Assembly: GCA_022710725.1 (NCBI GenBank)
Contig: JAKLGK010000005.1
Coordinates: forward strand, 92,347-156,346
DNA length: 64,000 nucleotides
From: Verrucomicrobiota bacterium
Lineage (GTDB): Bacteria; Verrucomicrobiota; Kiritimatiellia; CAIQIC01; JAGNIJ01
Direction: 5' to 3'
In this document: piece by piece, positions 29,041-36,734 of the stretch
Layout of the letters: each line of letters opens with the position of its first letter
Position numbering within the stretch: position 1 is the stretch's first letter
Program-made: the position numbers and the translations under genes
Notes under the pieces: model-generated
What the model was told of the DNA's origin: nothing
Database searches by the model: none
The model's input: the letters and a program-made list of their open reading frames with translations, nothing else

Positions 29041-30854
29041 TGGCCCTCCGCGACCTGCTCGACGAGGAACAGTGGCGCGCCCGGGTCGTGCTCTGGCTCA
29101 TGATCGCCGCGTTCGGCGGCCTGCTCTACGCGCTCTGGCAGATGCAGGTGGCCCGCGGCGCCACCTACCAGGCCGGCCTGGAGAAGCAGAGCGTGCGGCG
29201 CGTCCGCCTGCCCGGCCTGCGCGGCCGGCTGTTCGACCGCCACGGCCGGTGCGTGGCCGACAACCGCTCCGGCTACACGATCTCGCTCTACCTCGAGGAG
29301 CTGCGCCGGCCGGGCAAGTGGAGCAACACCATCGTCCGCGTGGAGGCCCTCCTCGACGACCTGTCCCGGACGCTCGGCCTGCCGCGGCAGGTGACGGCGG
29401 AGGAGATCCGCAACCACATCCGCTACCGCCTGCCGCTGCCGCTGCCCGTGTGGCGCGACGTCGGCGAGACCGCGCTGGCCCGCCTCGCCGAGCAGGAACT
29501 CGGGCTGTCCGCCGTCGAGATCAGCGCCGAGGCCGTTCGCGAATACCCGTTCGGCGCGTCGGCGTGCCACGTCCTGGGCTACTGCGGCCGCGCGGACCCG
29601 CCGACGGAGGAGGAGGCCTTCCACTACTACATCCCCGAGCTGGTCGGCCGCGCGGGGCTGGAGAAGCGCTACGACGAGCTCCTGCGCGGCCGCGCCGGCG
29701 GCCAGCTGATGCTGGTGGATGTCTCCGGGTTCCGCTTCAAGGACCTCGGCGCGCAGCCGGCCGCGGCCGGGCGCGACCTGCTGCTCGCGCTCGACATGCG
29801 GGCCCAGCAGGTCCTGGACGGCGCGCTCGCCGGGCGCGTCGGCGCCGGCGTCATCGTGGACCCGTCCACGGGCGACGTCCTGGCCCTGGCCAGCTCGCCG
29901 GGGTTCGATCCCAACCGTTTCACGCCCGTGCTCCCGCCGGAGACGTGGCGGCTCATCAACGAGGATCCCCAGCGCCCCCTGATGAACCGCGCGATCGCCT
30001 CCCGGTACTCCCCCGGCAGCACGTTCAAGGCGGTCGTCGCCCTCGCCGCGCTGGCCTCGGGCAGGGGGTCGCCCGCCACGACGTTCTCGTGTCCCGGCTA
30101 CTTCAACCTGGGCCGGGCGCGCTTCGCCTGCTGGTACACGTACGGCCACGGCGCGCTGGACCTGCGCCACGCGATCGAGCGCTCCTGCAACGTCTACTTT
30201 TTCCAGCTCGGCCTGCAGGCCGGGCTGGAGCCGATCCGCCGGGCCGCCGCCGAGCTCGGCCTGGGCCGCGCGACCGGCATCGAGCTCGAGGGCGAGTACC
30301 CCGGCCTGCTGCCGAGCGACGAGTGGAAGCGGAACACCTTCCACGACGGCTGGCGCAACGGCGACACGTGCAACCTTTCCATCGGGCAGGGCTTCCTGTC
30401 CGTGACGCCGCTGCAGATGGCGCTGCTCACGGCCGCGCTGGCCAACGGAGGGACGCTGCGCGCGCCCCGCCTGGTGCTGGGCACCCGCGCGCCCGGGGCG
30501 GAGGCGTTCGAGCGGCTGCCTCCCGCGCCGTCCGCCCGCGTCGACCTGCCGCCGGACGCGATCCGGCTCGTGCGCCAGGGCATGCGCGACGTGGTGATGT
30601 CGCCCAACGGCACCGGCCGGCTCGCGCAGATCCCGGAGACCGACGCCGCCGGCAAGACCGGCACCGCCGAGTACGGGAAGAAGGGGAGCGGCCTGAAGCT
30701 CGGCTGGATGATCTGCTTCGCGCCCTTCGACGAGCCGCGCTACGCCATCGCCCTCGTGCTCGAGGAGGCCGACACCGGCGGGCGGACGACCGCCCCGATC
30801 ATGCAGCACGTGCTCAAGGGCTTGTTCGAAACCGCCGCGCCGGCGCGGGGATGA
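29040..30854 (+). CDS. mrdA: Penicillin-binding protein 2 (peptidoglycan transpeptidase)
   Basis: A 604-residue class B PBP that cross-links peptidoglycan during elongation with RodA. It has one N-terminal membrane helix (about 18-36). A pedestal/dimerisation domain follows, containing LPGLRGRLFDRHGRCVADN. The transpeptidase domain shows the active-site SPGSTFK (Ser327, Lys330), SCN (382-384) and KTGTAEYG (539-541), all intact. The ATG overlaps the mreD stop, and rodA follows 6 nt downstream. Confidence 0.97.
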   Translation: MALRDLLDEEQWRARVVLWLMIAAFGGLLYALWQMQVARGATYQAGLEKQSVRRVRLPGLRGRLFDRHGRCVADNRSGYTISLYLEELRRPGKWSNTIVRVEALLDDLSRTLGLPRQVTAEEIRNHIRYRLPLPLPVWRDVGETALARLAEQELGLSAVEISAEAVREYPFGASACHVLGYCGRADPPTEEEAFHYYIPELVGRAGLEKRYDELLRGRAGGQLMLVDVSGFRFKDLGAQPAAAGRDLLLALDMRAQQVLDGALAGRVGAGVIVDPSTGDVLALASSPGFDPNRFTPVLPPETWRLINEDPQRPLMNRAIASRYSPGSTFKAVVALAALASGRGSPATTFSCPGYFNLGRARFACWYTYGHGALDLRHAIERSCNVYFFQLGLQAGLEPIRRAAAELGLGRATGIELEGEYPGLLPSDEWKRNTFHDGWRNGDTCNLSIGQGFLSVTPLQMALLTAALANGGTLRAPRLVLGTRAPGAEAFERLPPAPSARVDLPPDAIRLVRQGMRDVVMSPNGTGRLAQIPETDAAGKTGTAEYGKKGSGLKLGWMICFAPFDEPRYAIALVLEEADTGGRTTAPIMQHVLKGLFETAAPARG

Positions 30855-30860
30855 CGCGAC

Positions 30861-31973
30861 ATGGATTGGACCACCGCCAAATGGCTGCTGAAGAGGATGG
30901 ACTGGTTCCTCGCGCTCGCCGTCCTGCTGCTCCTCGGAACCGGCATCGCCTTCGTCTACAGCGCCTCCTACCGCGGCGACGACCTGCCCGTGCCGGGCTT
31001 CTACCGCCGCCAGATGCTCTGGGCCGCGCTCGGCGTCGCGGTCTTCCTGGCCTTCATGCTCACCGACTACCGCCGCCTGCGCGCCGCCGCGGGCTGGTTC
31101 TACGGCGTGAGCCTCGTGCTCCTGGTCCTCGTGCTGGTCATGGGCAAGAAGGTGTACGGGGCCTACCGCTGGCTCTCCGTGTTCGGCGTCCAGGTCCAGC
31201 CCTCCGAGTTCGCGAAGCTGGCGCTGATCATCATGCTGGCGCGCTTCCTCGGCCGGCCCGGCCGCGACCTGCAGCATCCCGGCACGCTCGTGCGCGCGCT
31301 GATCCTGCTCGCCGTCCCCTTCGCGCTGATCGTCAAGGAGCCGGACCTGGGCACGGCGATGATCCTCGTGCCCGTGACGGCGCTGATGCTTTTCGTGGCG
31401 GGCACGCCCCTTCGGCAGCTGTTCGTGCTCGGGCTGGTCGGCCTGATGCTGGCCCCGCTGGGCTGGCTGGCGATGGACGACTACCAGAAGGAGCGCGTCC
31501 ACGTCTTCCTGAACCCGGGCCGCGACCCGCTGGGCGCCGGCTGGAACAAGATCCAGTCCGAGATCGCCGTGGGCTCGGGCAAGCTGTGGGGCAAGGGCTG
31601 GCTCGAGGGCAAGCAGAACGTGCTGGGCTTCCTGCCCCGCACCGTTGCGCCCACCGATTTCGTGTATTCCGTGATCGCCGAGGAGAAGGGGTTCGTCGGG
31701 TCGGCGATCCTGCTGTCGTTGTACGCCGTCGTACTGGGAGGAGGCATCCGGGCCGCCGTAGAGGCCCGGGACCGGGCGGGCCGGCTCATGGCCGTGGGCA
31801 TGACCGGCCTGCTGTTCAGCCAGGTGTTCGTGAACATCGCGATGACGATCGGGCTGCTGCCTATCGCCGGCCTGCCGCTGCCGCTGATCAGCTACGGGGG
31901 CTCCTCCATGCTGACCACGCTCGCGGGCCTGGGCATCACCCAGAGCGTCTACACGCGCCGGTATTCACTGTAA
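30861..31973 (+). CDS. rodA: Peptidoglycan glycosyltransferase RodA (SEDS family)
   Basis: A 370-residue polytopic protein that polymerises glycan strands from lipid II together with PBP2. About ten hydrophobic helices. SEDS marks are FVYSASY in the first helix, VQPSEFAKLALIIMLARFLG, LIVKEPDLGTAMILVPV (catalytic-site region), APTDFVYSVIAEEKGFVGS and LPLPLISYGGSSMLTTLAGLG. It is 6 nt from mrdA and 12 nt before rng; clearly one operon. Confidence 0.97.
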   Translation: MDWTTAKWLLKRMDWFLALAVLLLLGTGIAFVYSASYRGDDLPVPGFYRRQMLWAALGVAVFLAFMLTDYRRLRAAAGWFYGVSLVLLVLVLVMGKKVYGAYRWLSVFGVQVQPSEFAKLALIIMLARFLGRPGRDLQHPGTLVRALILLAVPFALIVKEPDLGTAMILVPVTALMLFVAGTPLRQLFVLGLVGLMLAPLGWLAMDDYQKERVHVFLNPGRDPLGAGWNKIQSEIAVGSGKLWGKGWLEGKQNVLGFLPRTVAPTDFVYSVIAEEKGFVGSAILLSLYAVVLGGGIRAAVEARDRAGRLMAVGMTGLLFSQVFVNIAMTIGLLPIAGLPLPLISYGGSSMLTTLAGLGITQSVYTRRYSL

Positions 31974-31985
31974 GGAGAAGAAAAC

Positions 31986-33602
31986 ATGTGGTCCTTCATG
32001 GCCAAGCTGATGGGTAAGAAAGAGATACACAAAGAGATCATCGTCAACGTCGAGAGCCTCGAGACGCGGGTCGCCGTCATGGAAGAGGGCAACCTGGAGG
32101 AGTTCTACATCGAGCGCCCGAGCGACGAGCATATCGTGGGCAGCATCTTCAAGGGCCGGATCCAGAACATCGAGGACAGCCTGCAGGCCGCCTTCGTGGA
32201 CATCGGCATGAAGAAGAACGCCTTCGTCCACTACTGGGACATGATCCCGGAGGACGCCGCGCGCCTGGAGGCCGAGGAGGGCATCCAGCGCCAGCGGACC
32301 GACCGCCAGAAACGGTTCGCGCCCGGCGAGATGGCCAAGCGCTTCCCGATCGGCTCCGAGATCGTCATCCAGGTCACCAAGGCCGCGATCGGCACCAAGG
32401 GCCCGCGCGTGACGGCGAACTTGAGCATCCCCGGCCGCTACCTGGTGATGATGCCGGGCAGCAGCCTGAAGGGCGTGTCGCGCAAGATCGACGACGGCAA
32501 GGAGCGCGAGCGGCTCAAGAAGGTGCTCGCCCGCCTGCCGCAGATCCCGAACATCGGCCTCATCGTCCGCACCGCGGGCGAGGGGGCGCGCAAGGTGAGC
32601 TTCGTGCGCGACGTGCGCGTGCTGCTGGAGACCTGGAAGGAAGTCGAGGAGCGCATCCGCACCCTCCCGGCGCCGTGCTGCGTCTACCACGAGCCCGACC
32701 TCGTCGAGCGCGTCGTCCGCGACTCGCTGACCGAGGACGTGGACCGCATCGTCATCGACTCCCGCGAGGCCTACGACCACATCCGCGAGCTGGTCGCCCG
32801 CGTCTCGCGCCGCGCCCGCGGCCGCATCAAGCTCTACGACGGCGCCGTGCCGATCTTCGAGCACTTCGAGGTCGAGCGCCAGCTCGAGAACGCCTTCCGC
32901 CGCAAGGTCTGGCTCAAGTCCGGCGGCTACATCGTCATCGACGAGACCGAGGCGCTCGTGGCCATCGACGTCAACACCGGCCGGCACAAGGGCGGCAACA
33001 CGCAGGAGGAGGCCATCCTCCAGGTCAACACGGAGGCCGCCCGCGAGGTCGCCCGCCAGATGCGCCTGCGCAACATCGGCGGGCTCGTGGTCATCGACTT
33101 CATCGACATGAAGCACCGCCGACACCAGAACGCCGTCTACAAGACGCTCCGGGAGTCGCTGCGCAACGACCGCGCCCGCACGAACGTGCTGGCGATCTCC
33201 CAGCTCGGCCTGCTCGAGATGACCCGCCAGCGCATGGAGGAGAGCATCCGCGCGACCACCTACATGGACTGCCCGTACTGCGAGGGGCGCGGCAAGGTGA
33301 AGTCCACCTTGAGCATGAGCGTCGAGATCCAGCGCCACATCGTCGAGGCCCTGCGGCGGCACCACGGCGTGCCGCTGAAGGTCAGCGTCAACCCCGTCGT
33401 CATGGACCGGCTGCGCAAGGAGGACGAGGCCACGCTGGTCGAGATCGAGCAGAAGCACGGCGGGCGGCTGACGTTCGTGTCCGACTCCTCGCGGCACATG
33501 GAGGAGTTCACCATCGTCCACGCCGAGACCGGCGAGGAGCTCTACTCCAACGTCGAGCGGCCCGCCCCGAAGCCGGCGGCCGGGGCGAACCACTGCGGGT
33601 AG
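31986..33602 (+). CDS. rng: Ribonuclease E/G family endoribonuclease
   Basis: A 538-residue RNase G-like enzyme that cuts single-stranded A/U-rich RNA in rRNA maturation and mRNA decay. The S1 domain is at about 35-125 (GSIFKGRIQNIEDSLQAAFV, IGMKKNAFVHYWD). The DNase I-like catalytic core is at about 290-400 (ALVAIDVNTGRHKGGNTQEE, LVVIDFIDMK; the two Asp sites are present). The zinc-link CPYC segment is near 425. The long RNase E scaffold tail is absent. AAGGAG precedes the ATG 12 nt after rodA. rng downstream of mre genes is a familiar arrangement. Confidence 0.95.
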   Translation: MWSFMAKLMGKKEIHKEIIVNVESLETRVAVMEEGNLEEFYIERPSDEHIVGSIFKGRIQNIEDSLQAAFVDIGMKKNAFVHYWDMIPEDAARLEAEEGIQRQRTDRQKRFAPGEMAKRFPIGSEIVIQVTKAAIGTKGPRVTANLSIPGRYLVMMPGSSLKGVSRKIDDGKERERLKKVLARLPQIPNIGLIVRTAGEGARKVSFVRDVRVLLETWKEVEERIRTLPAPCCVYHEPDLVERVVRDSLTEDVDRIVIDSREAYDHIRELVARVSRRARGRIKLYDGAVPIFEHFEVERQLENAFRRKVWLKSGGYIVIDETEALVAIDVNTGRHKGGNTQEEAILQVNTEAAREVARQMRLRNIGGLVVIDFIDMKHRRHQNAVYKTLRESLRNDRARTNVLAISQLGLLEMTRQRMEESIRATTYMDCPYCEGRGKVKSTLSMSVEIQRHIVEALRRHHGVPLKVSVNPVVMDRLRKEDEATLVEIEQKHGGRLTFVSDSSRHMEEFTIVHAETGEELYSNVERPAPKPAAGANHCG

Positions 33603-33650
33603 CGCGGACCGAACGGGTGACGGGGAGAGCCGGCTTCGCCGCGGCGGGCC

Positions 33651-34073
33651 CTACTCGACCGTGACGTTCAGCGCCGCGGTATGGAGCGCCGGCTCGTCCT
33701 TTTCCCAGGAGCGGCGGTAGACGAAGCGCAAGGTCGTCGAGCCGGCCTTCGCCGCGGAGAAGCGGAACGTGAACACGCCGCCCGCGCCCATGCGATCCGG
33801 CGCCTGGGGCGTGTACTCCACGTCCGCCGGCCCGCCCAGGATCTCCTGCGCCTCGAAGGCCTCCACCGTCCACCCGTACCCCGTGGTCGGGTTGCCGGGC
33901 AGGCGGACCTCCAGGGCCTGGCCCGGGGCCAGCGTCACGGATTGTTCGCCGCCTTCCGCGGTGAAGCTCGCGGTGACGGTGGCCGGCGGGTCTTCCGCGC
34001 GGGCGCTTCCCTCCGACAGGAGGAGGGCCGGCAGGCAGGCGGTCAGGACGGTCCGGAGGATTCGGGCAGGCAT
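33651..34073 (-). CDS. Secreted chagasin-type (I42) cysteine-protease inhibitor
   Basis: A 140-residue exported protein with a signal peptide (MPARILRTVLTACLPALLLSEGSARA). The fold marks of the I42 family are present: the NPTTGYGW loop, the GAGGVFTFRF strand and loop, and the RSWEKDEP loop (usually RPW). Such inhibitors block papain-like cysteine proteases; in bacteria their partner is often unknown. It may protect the cell surface or regulate a secreted protease. The M36 enzyme in this window is a metallopeptidase and would not be a target. Confidence 0.85.
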   Translation of the reverse strand: MPARILRTVLTACLPALLLSEGSARAEDPPATVTASFTAEGGEQSVTLAPGQALEVRLPGNPTTGYGWTVEAFEAQEILGGPADVEYTPQAPDRMGAGGVFTFRFSAAKAGSTTLRFVYRRSWEKDEPALHTAALNVTVE

Positions 34074-34088
34074 GGCATTTTCCCTCGA

Positions 34089-34730
34089 TCAGCGTTTCCC
34101 GGCAGCATGGGGCCGCGTGAAATAGTCCGTCAACTCGGAAAAGCGCGCGAAGGTCCGGTGGGACCGCTGGCCGCCGCGCCGGCCCATGCCCCGGGACAGG
34201 AACACGCTCCGCACGCCCGCGCGCCTCGCCGTTTCCAGGTCCGTCCGGTGGTCGCCGATCATCCACGACTCGGCCGGTCGGAACCCCAGCGCGCGCATCG
34301 TGACCCGCAGGGGCTCCGGGTGCGGCTTCCTCCGCTCGGTCGAATCGCCGCCCGCAATGCGGTCGAACAGCCGCGCGAGGCCGAAGTGGCGCAGGAGGCG
34401 CCGGCAGGCGGCGGCGGGCTTGTTGCTGACGAGGGCCAGCCGGTAGCCCGCCTTTTTCAGCCGGCGGAGCCCGGCGATCACGCCGGGGTAGGGCGCGGTC
34501 CGGTCGAGCATGTGCCGCCGGTAGAGGCGGCGGCAGCGCTCGACGGCCTCGGGCCAGTCGTCGTCGCGCCCCGGCAGCGCGCGCTGCACGAGTTCCGCCA
34601 GGCCGTCGCCGACATAGCGCGTGACCGTGCCGACGGACAGCGGGCGGAGCCCGTAGCCGGCGCGCACGGCGTTGACCGCCGTGGCCAGGTCGTGGCGGGT
34701 GTCGAGAAGCGTCCCGTCCAGGTCGAGCAT
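34089..34730 (-). CDS. HAD-superfamily phosphatase, phosphoglycolate-phosphatase-like
   Basis: A 213-residue phosphatase. Motif I LMLDLDGTLLDTRHDLATAV holds the nucleophile Asp; motif II is LALVSNKP; motif III/IV is GGDSTERRKPHPEPL and SWMIGDHRTDLETARRAGVR. The Gph-type cap (VTRYVGDGLAELVQRALPG) suggests 2-phosphoglycolate, but Gph-like enzymes vary. The frame is open to 34856, but that part encodes the 40-bp palindrome and is not family-like, so MLDLDGTLL is chosen. No good ribosome-binding site precedes it. Confidence 0.85.
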   Translation of the reverse strand: MLDLDGTLLDTRHDLATAVNAVRAGYGLRPLSVGTVTRYVGDGLAELVQRALPGRDDDWPEAVERCRRLYRRHMLDRTAPYPGVIAGLRRLKKAGYRLALVSNKPAAACRRLLRHFGLARLFDRIAGGDSTERRKPHPEPLRVTMRALGFRPAESWMIGDHRTDLETARRAGVRSVFLSRGMGRRGGQRSHRTFARFSELTDYFTRPHAAGKR

Positions 34731-34760
34731 CAGCAGCCGGCCGCGGCCCGGCGGACCATC

Positions 34761-34800
34761 CGCAACAAAACTCTTCACGGGTGTGAATGCTTTTGTTGCG
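34761..34800. repeat. 40-bp palindrome, copy 2
   Basis: CGCAACAAAA and TTTTGTTGCG are perfect outer arms. The inner core is TTCAC-GGGT-GTGAA. It lies 30 nt after the nucleoside-kinase stop and 30 nt before the phosphatase start. The architecture matches 26411-26450, with partly different bases in the spacers. Confidence 0.85.
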
Positions 34801-34830
34801 CTCGCGCCGCGGCCCGCGGGCCCGCCCGTC

Positions 34831-36504
34831 CTAGTAGCTGAAGCTGCTGCGGCCAATGAATTCCCTCAACAGCGAGGTCGGCGGCACGAGCCGGTCCGAC
34901 ACGCCCAGGAAACTCGCCAGGAAGTCCTGCATCCGCCGCGCCTCCGCGTACTGCGGGTGGACGGGCTTGACCTCGGCCAGCAGGGGCTCGACGTAGGGCT
35001 TGAGCACCGCGAGCTCGTAATCCAGCGCCGAGTTGAACGCGATGTTCGCCTCGTGCTGGAACGGGAAGATCCACTTCTTCTCGCCGCGCCGCACGCTGGG
35101 CCACATGCCGAGCGTCATCAGCGCCGGGTTCCCCCGGAAGTTGTGGTCGCGCACCAGCCGGCGCACGAGCCGGTTGTCCGTCGTGGACACCCGGTTGTTC
35201 GAGTCGAGGTTCAGCTGCGTCAGCGCGCTGATGTAGATCTTGAACTTGTGCGCCGGCGGGATGGCCTCGGTCATCCGCGGGTTCAGGCCGTGGATGCCCT
35301 CGACGATGACCATCTGGTCCGGCTCGATCTTCATGGTCTCGCCCCGGAACTCGCGGTCGCCCTTCTCGAAGTTGAAGTAGGGCAGCTCCACCTTCTCCCC
35401 GCGGTCCAGCTTGGCCAGGTGCTCGTTCAGCAGCGGCAGGTCCAGGGTCTCGATGTTCTCGAAGTCCGGCTCGCCGTTCTCGTCCTTCGGCGTCCGGTCC
35501 CGGCTGACGAAGTAGTTGTCCACGGAGACCGTCACCGGCCGCAGCCCGTTGACGCGGAGCTGGACGGCCAGCCGCTTGGCGAACGTGGTCTTGCCCGAGG
35601 AGGACGGCCCGGCGATGAGGATCCACTTGATCTCGTCCCGGTGCTGGTGGATGTGGTCGGCGATCCGGGCGATCTTCTTCTCGTGGAACGCCTCGGCGAT
35701 CTTGATGAAGTCGCCGATTTCCTTGTTGGCGATGATCTCGTTGAGGCGGCCGACCGTGTTGACGCCGAGGATCCGGCCCCACTCCTTGTGCTCCTTGAAG
35801 ATCTGGAACAGCTGCGGCTGCGGCACGAACTCGGACAGCTCCTTCGGCGTCTCGCGCTCCGGGAACTGCAGGACGAACCCGGGCGTGTAGGGGATCAGCT
35901 TGAACAGCGACAGGGCGCCCGTGCTCATGGCCAGGGGGCCGTGGGCCAGGTCCGAGAAGCCCTCGCACCCGTAGGTCACGATCTTGGGCGGGTTGCGGTA
36001 GCGAAGGAGGTTGTACTTGTCCCACTGCTTCTCGCGCTCGAACTGCTCGACGGCCTCCGTGAAGGCGATCTTGCGCCGCTCGATGGGCACGTCGCGCTCG
36101 ACCGTCTCGCGCATGTGGCGCTCGATGGCGGCCATGTGCTCCTTGGAGATCGTCTTACCGTCCAGCTCGAAGCTGCAGTAGAACCCGTCGCTCATCGAGT
36201 GCTCGACCGCGAAGCGCGCCTCGGGGTACAGGGCCTTGACCGCCTTGCCCAGCAGGAAGCACACCGACCGGCGGTAGATGCGGAACCCGTGCGAGTCCGC
36301 CCGCGTGAGGAGCGAGACCTGGCTGTCCACCTCCAGCGGGTAGGACAGCGAGACGGCGTCGTTGTTGACCAGGGCGCCGAGGTATTCCAGGCCTTCCTTC
36401 GAGCGGCGCTGGGGCAGGATGGACGCCACCGGGGTGTTGGCGGCGCAGCGGATCTGGGAACCGTCCTCCAGCGTGACGCTGATGGTGTTGATGTTCGAAT
36501 CCAT
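34831..36504 (-). CDS. Nucleoside (uridine-type) kinase with N-terminal TGS domain
   Basis: A 557-residue protein. A TGS/ubiquitin-like domain at the N-terminus (about 8-70) is followed by a ThrRS second-additional-domain-like region (about 75-200: AVEHSMSDGFYCSFELDGK). The P-loop kinase domain has ILIAGPSSSGKTTFAKRLAV (about 291-309), SVDNYFVSRDRTP and VIVEGIHGLNPRM. The architecture is that of the bacterial uridine kinase-like proteins exemplified by Thermotoga TM0751, which phosphorylate nucleosides for salvage. Substrate is inference. Upstream lies a spacer with several TTCC..GGAA palindromes shared with the divergent beta-helix operon. Confidence 0.88.
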   Translation of the reverse strand: MDSNINTISVTLEDGSQIRCAANTPVASILPQRRSKEGLEYLGALVNNDAVSLSYPLEVDSQVSLLTRADSHGFRIYRRSVCFLLGKAVKALYPEARFAVEHSMSDGFYCSFELDGKTISKEHMAAIERHMRETVERDVPIERRKIAFTEAVEQFEREKQWDKYNLLRYRNPPKIVTYGCEGFSDLAHGPLAMSTGALSLFKLIPYTPGFVLQFPERETPKELSEFVPQPQLFQIFKEHKEWGRILGVNTVGRLNEIIANKEIGDFIKIAEAFHEKKIARIADHIHQHRDEIKWILIAGPSSSGKTTFAKRLAVQLRVNGLRPVTVSVDNYFVSRDRTPKDENGEPDFENIETLDLPLLNEHLAKLDRGEKVELPYFNFEKGDREFRGETMKIEPDQMVIVEGIHGLNPRMTEAIPPAHKFKIYISALTQLNLDSNNRVSTTDNRLVRRLVRDHNFRGNPALMTLGMWPSVRRGEKKWIFPFQHEANIAFNSALDYELAVLKPYVEPLLAEVKPVHPQYAEARRMQDFLASFLGVSDRLVPPTSLLREFIGRSSFSY

Positions 36505-36537
36505 GACTTCTCTCCTTCGTGGCTTCCGAAAAAAGGA

Positions 36538-36577
36538 TTCCAGGGCGGAAAAAACTCCTTTTCCCAGCCCTGGAAAA
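36538..36577. promoter_or_regulatory. TTCC...GGAA palindromes in a divergent spacer
   Basis: A weak one at 36538-36550 (TTCCAGGGCGGAA) and a clear one at 36559-36577 (TTTTCC-cagccct-GGAAAA). A half-site TTTTTCCAAT lies just right at about 36588 and a degenerate copy near 36621-36640. They stand between the nucleoside kinase and the beta-helix operon, whose later genes carry related palindromes. Possible regulator-binding sites. Confidence 0.5.
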
Positions 36578-36683
36578 ACACGTCCTGTTTTTCCAATATT
36601 TTCGTCTAATACTACCCCGCTTTTTCAAGCATGGGAAACATTTTCTGCCTCGGTGGCCGGCGCCCGCCCGCGGCATTGCGGTC

Positions 36684-36711
36684 TTGTCATGGCGGGTGCG
36701 GCGGTTAAGAT
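36684..36711 (+). promoter_or_regulatory. Putative promoter of the beta-helix gene cluster
   Basis: TTGTCA (36684-36689), 16 nt, TAAGAT (36706-36711). The ATG at 36735 has a run of G (GGGGGG) as a possible ribosome-binding site. Sequence match only. Confidence 0.4.
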
Positions 36712-36734
36712 GACTTCAGAATCAGGGGGGGGCC

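Noticed and set aside
33625..33660. GCCGGCTTCGCCGCGGCGGGCCCTACTC as another REP-like copy
   Set aside because: Only a partial resemblance to the GGTAGGGCG element and no matching second arm.
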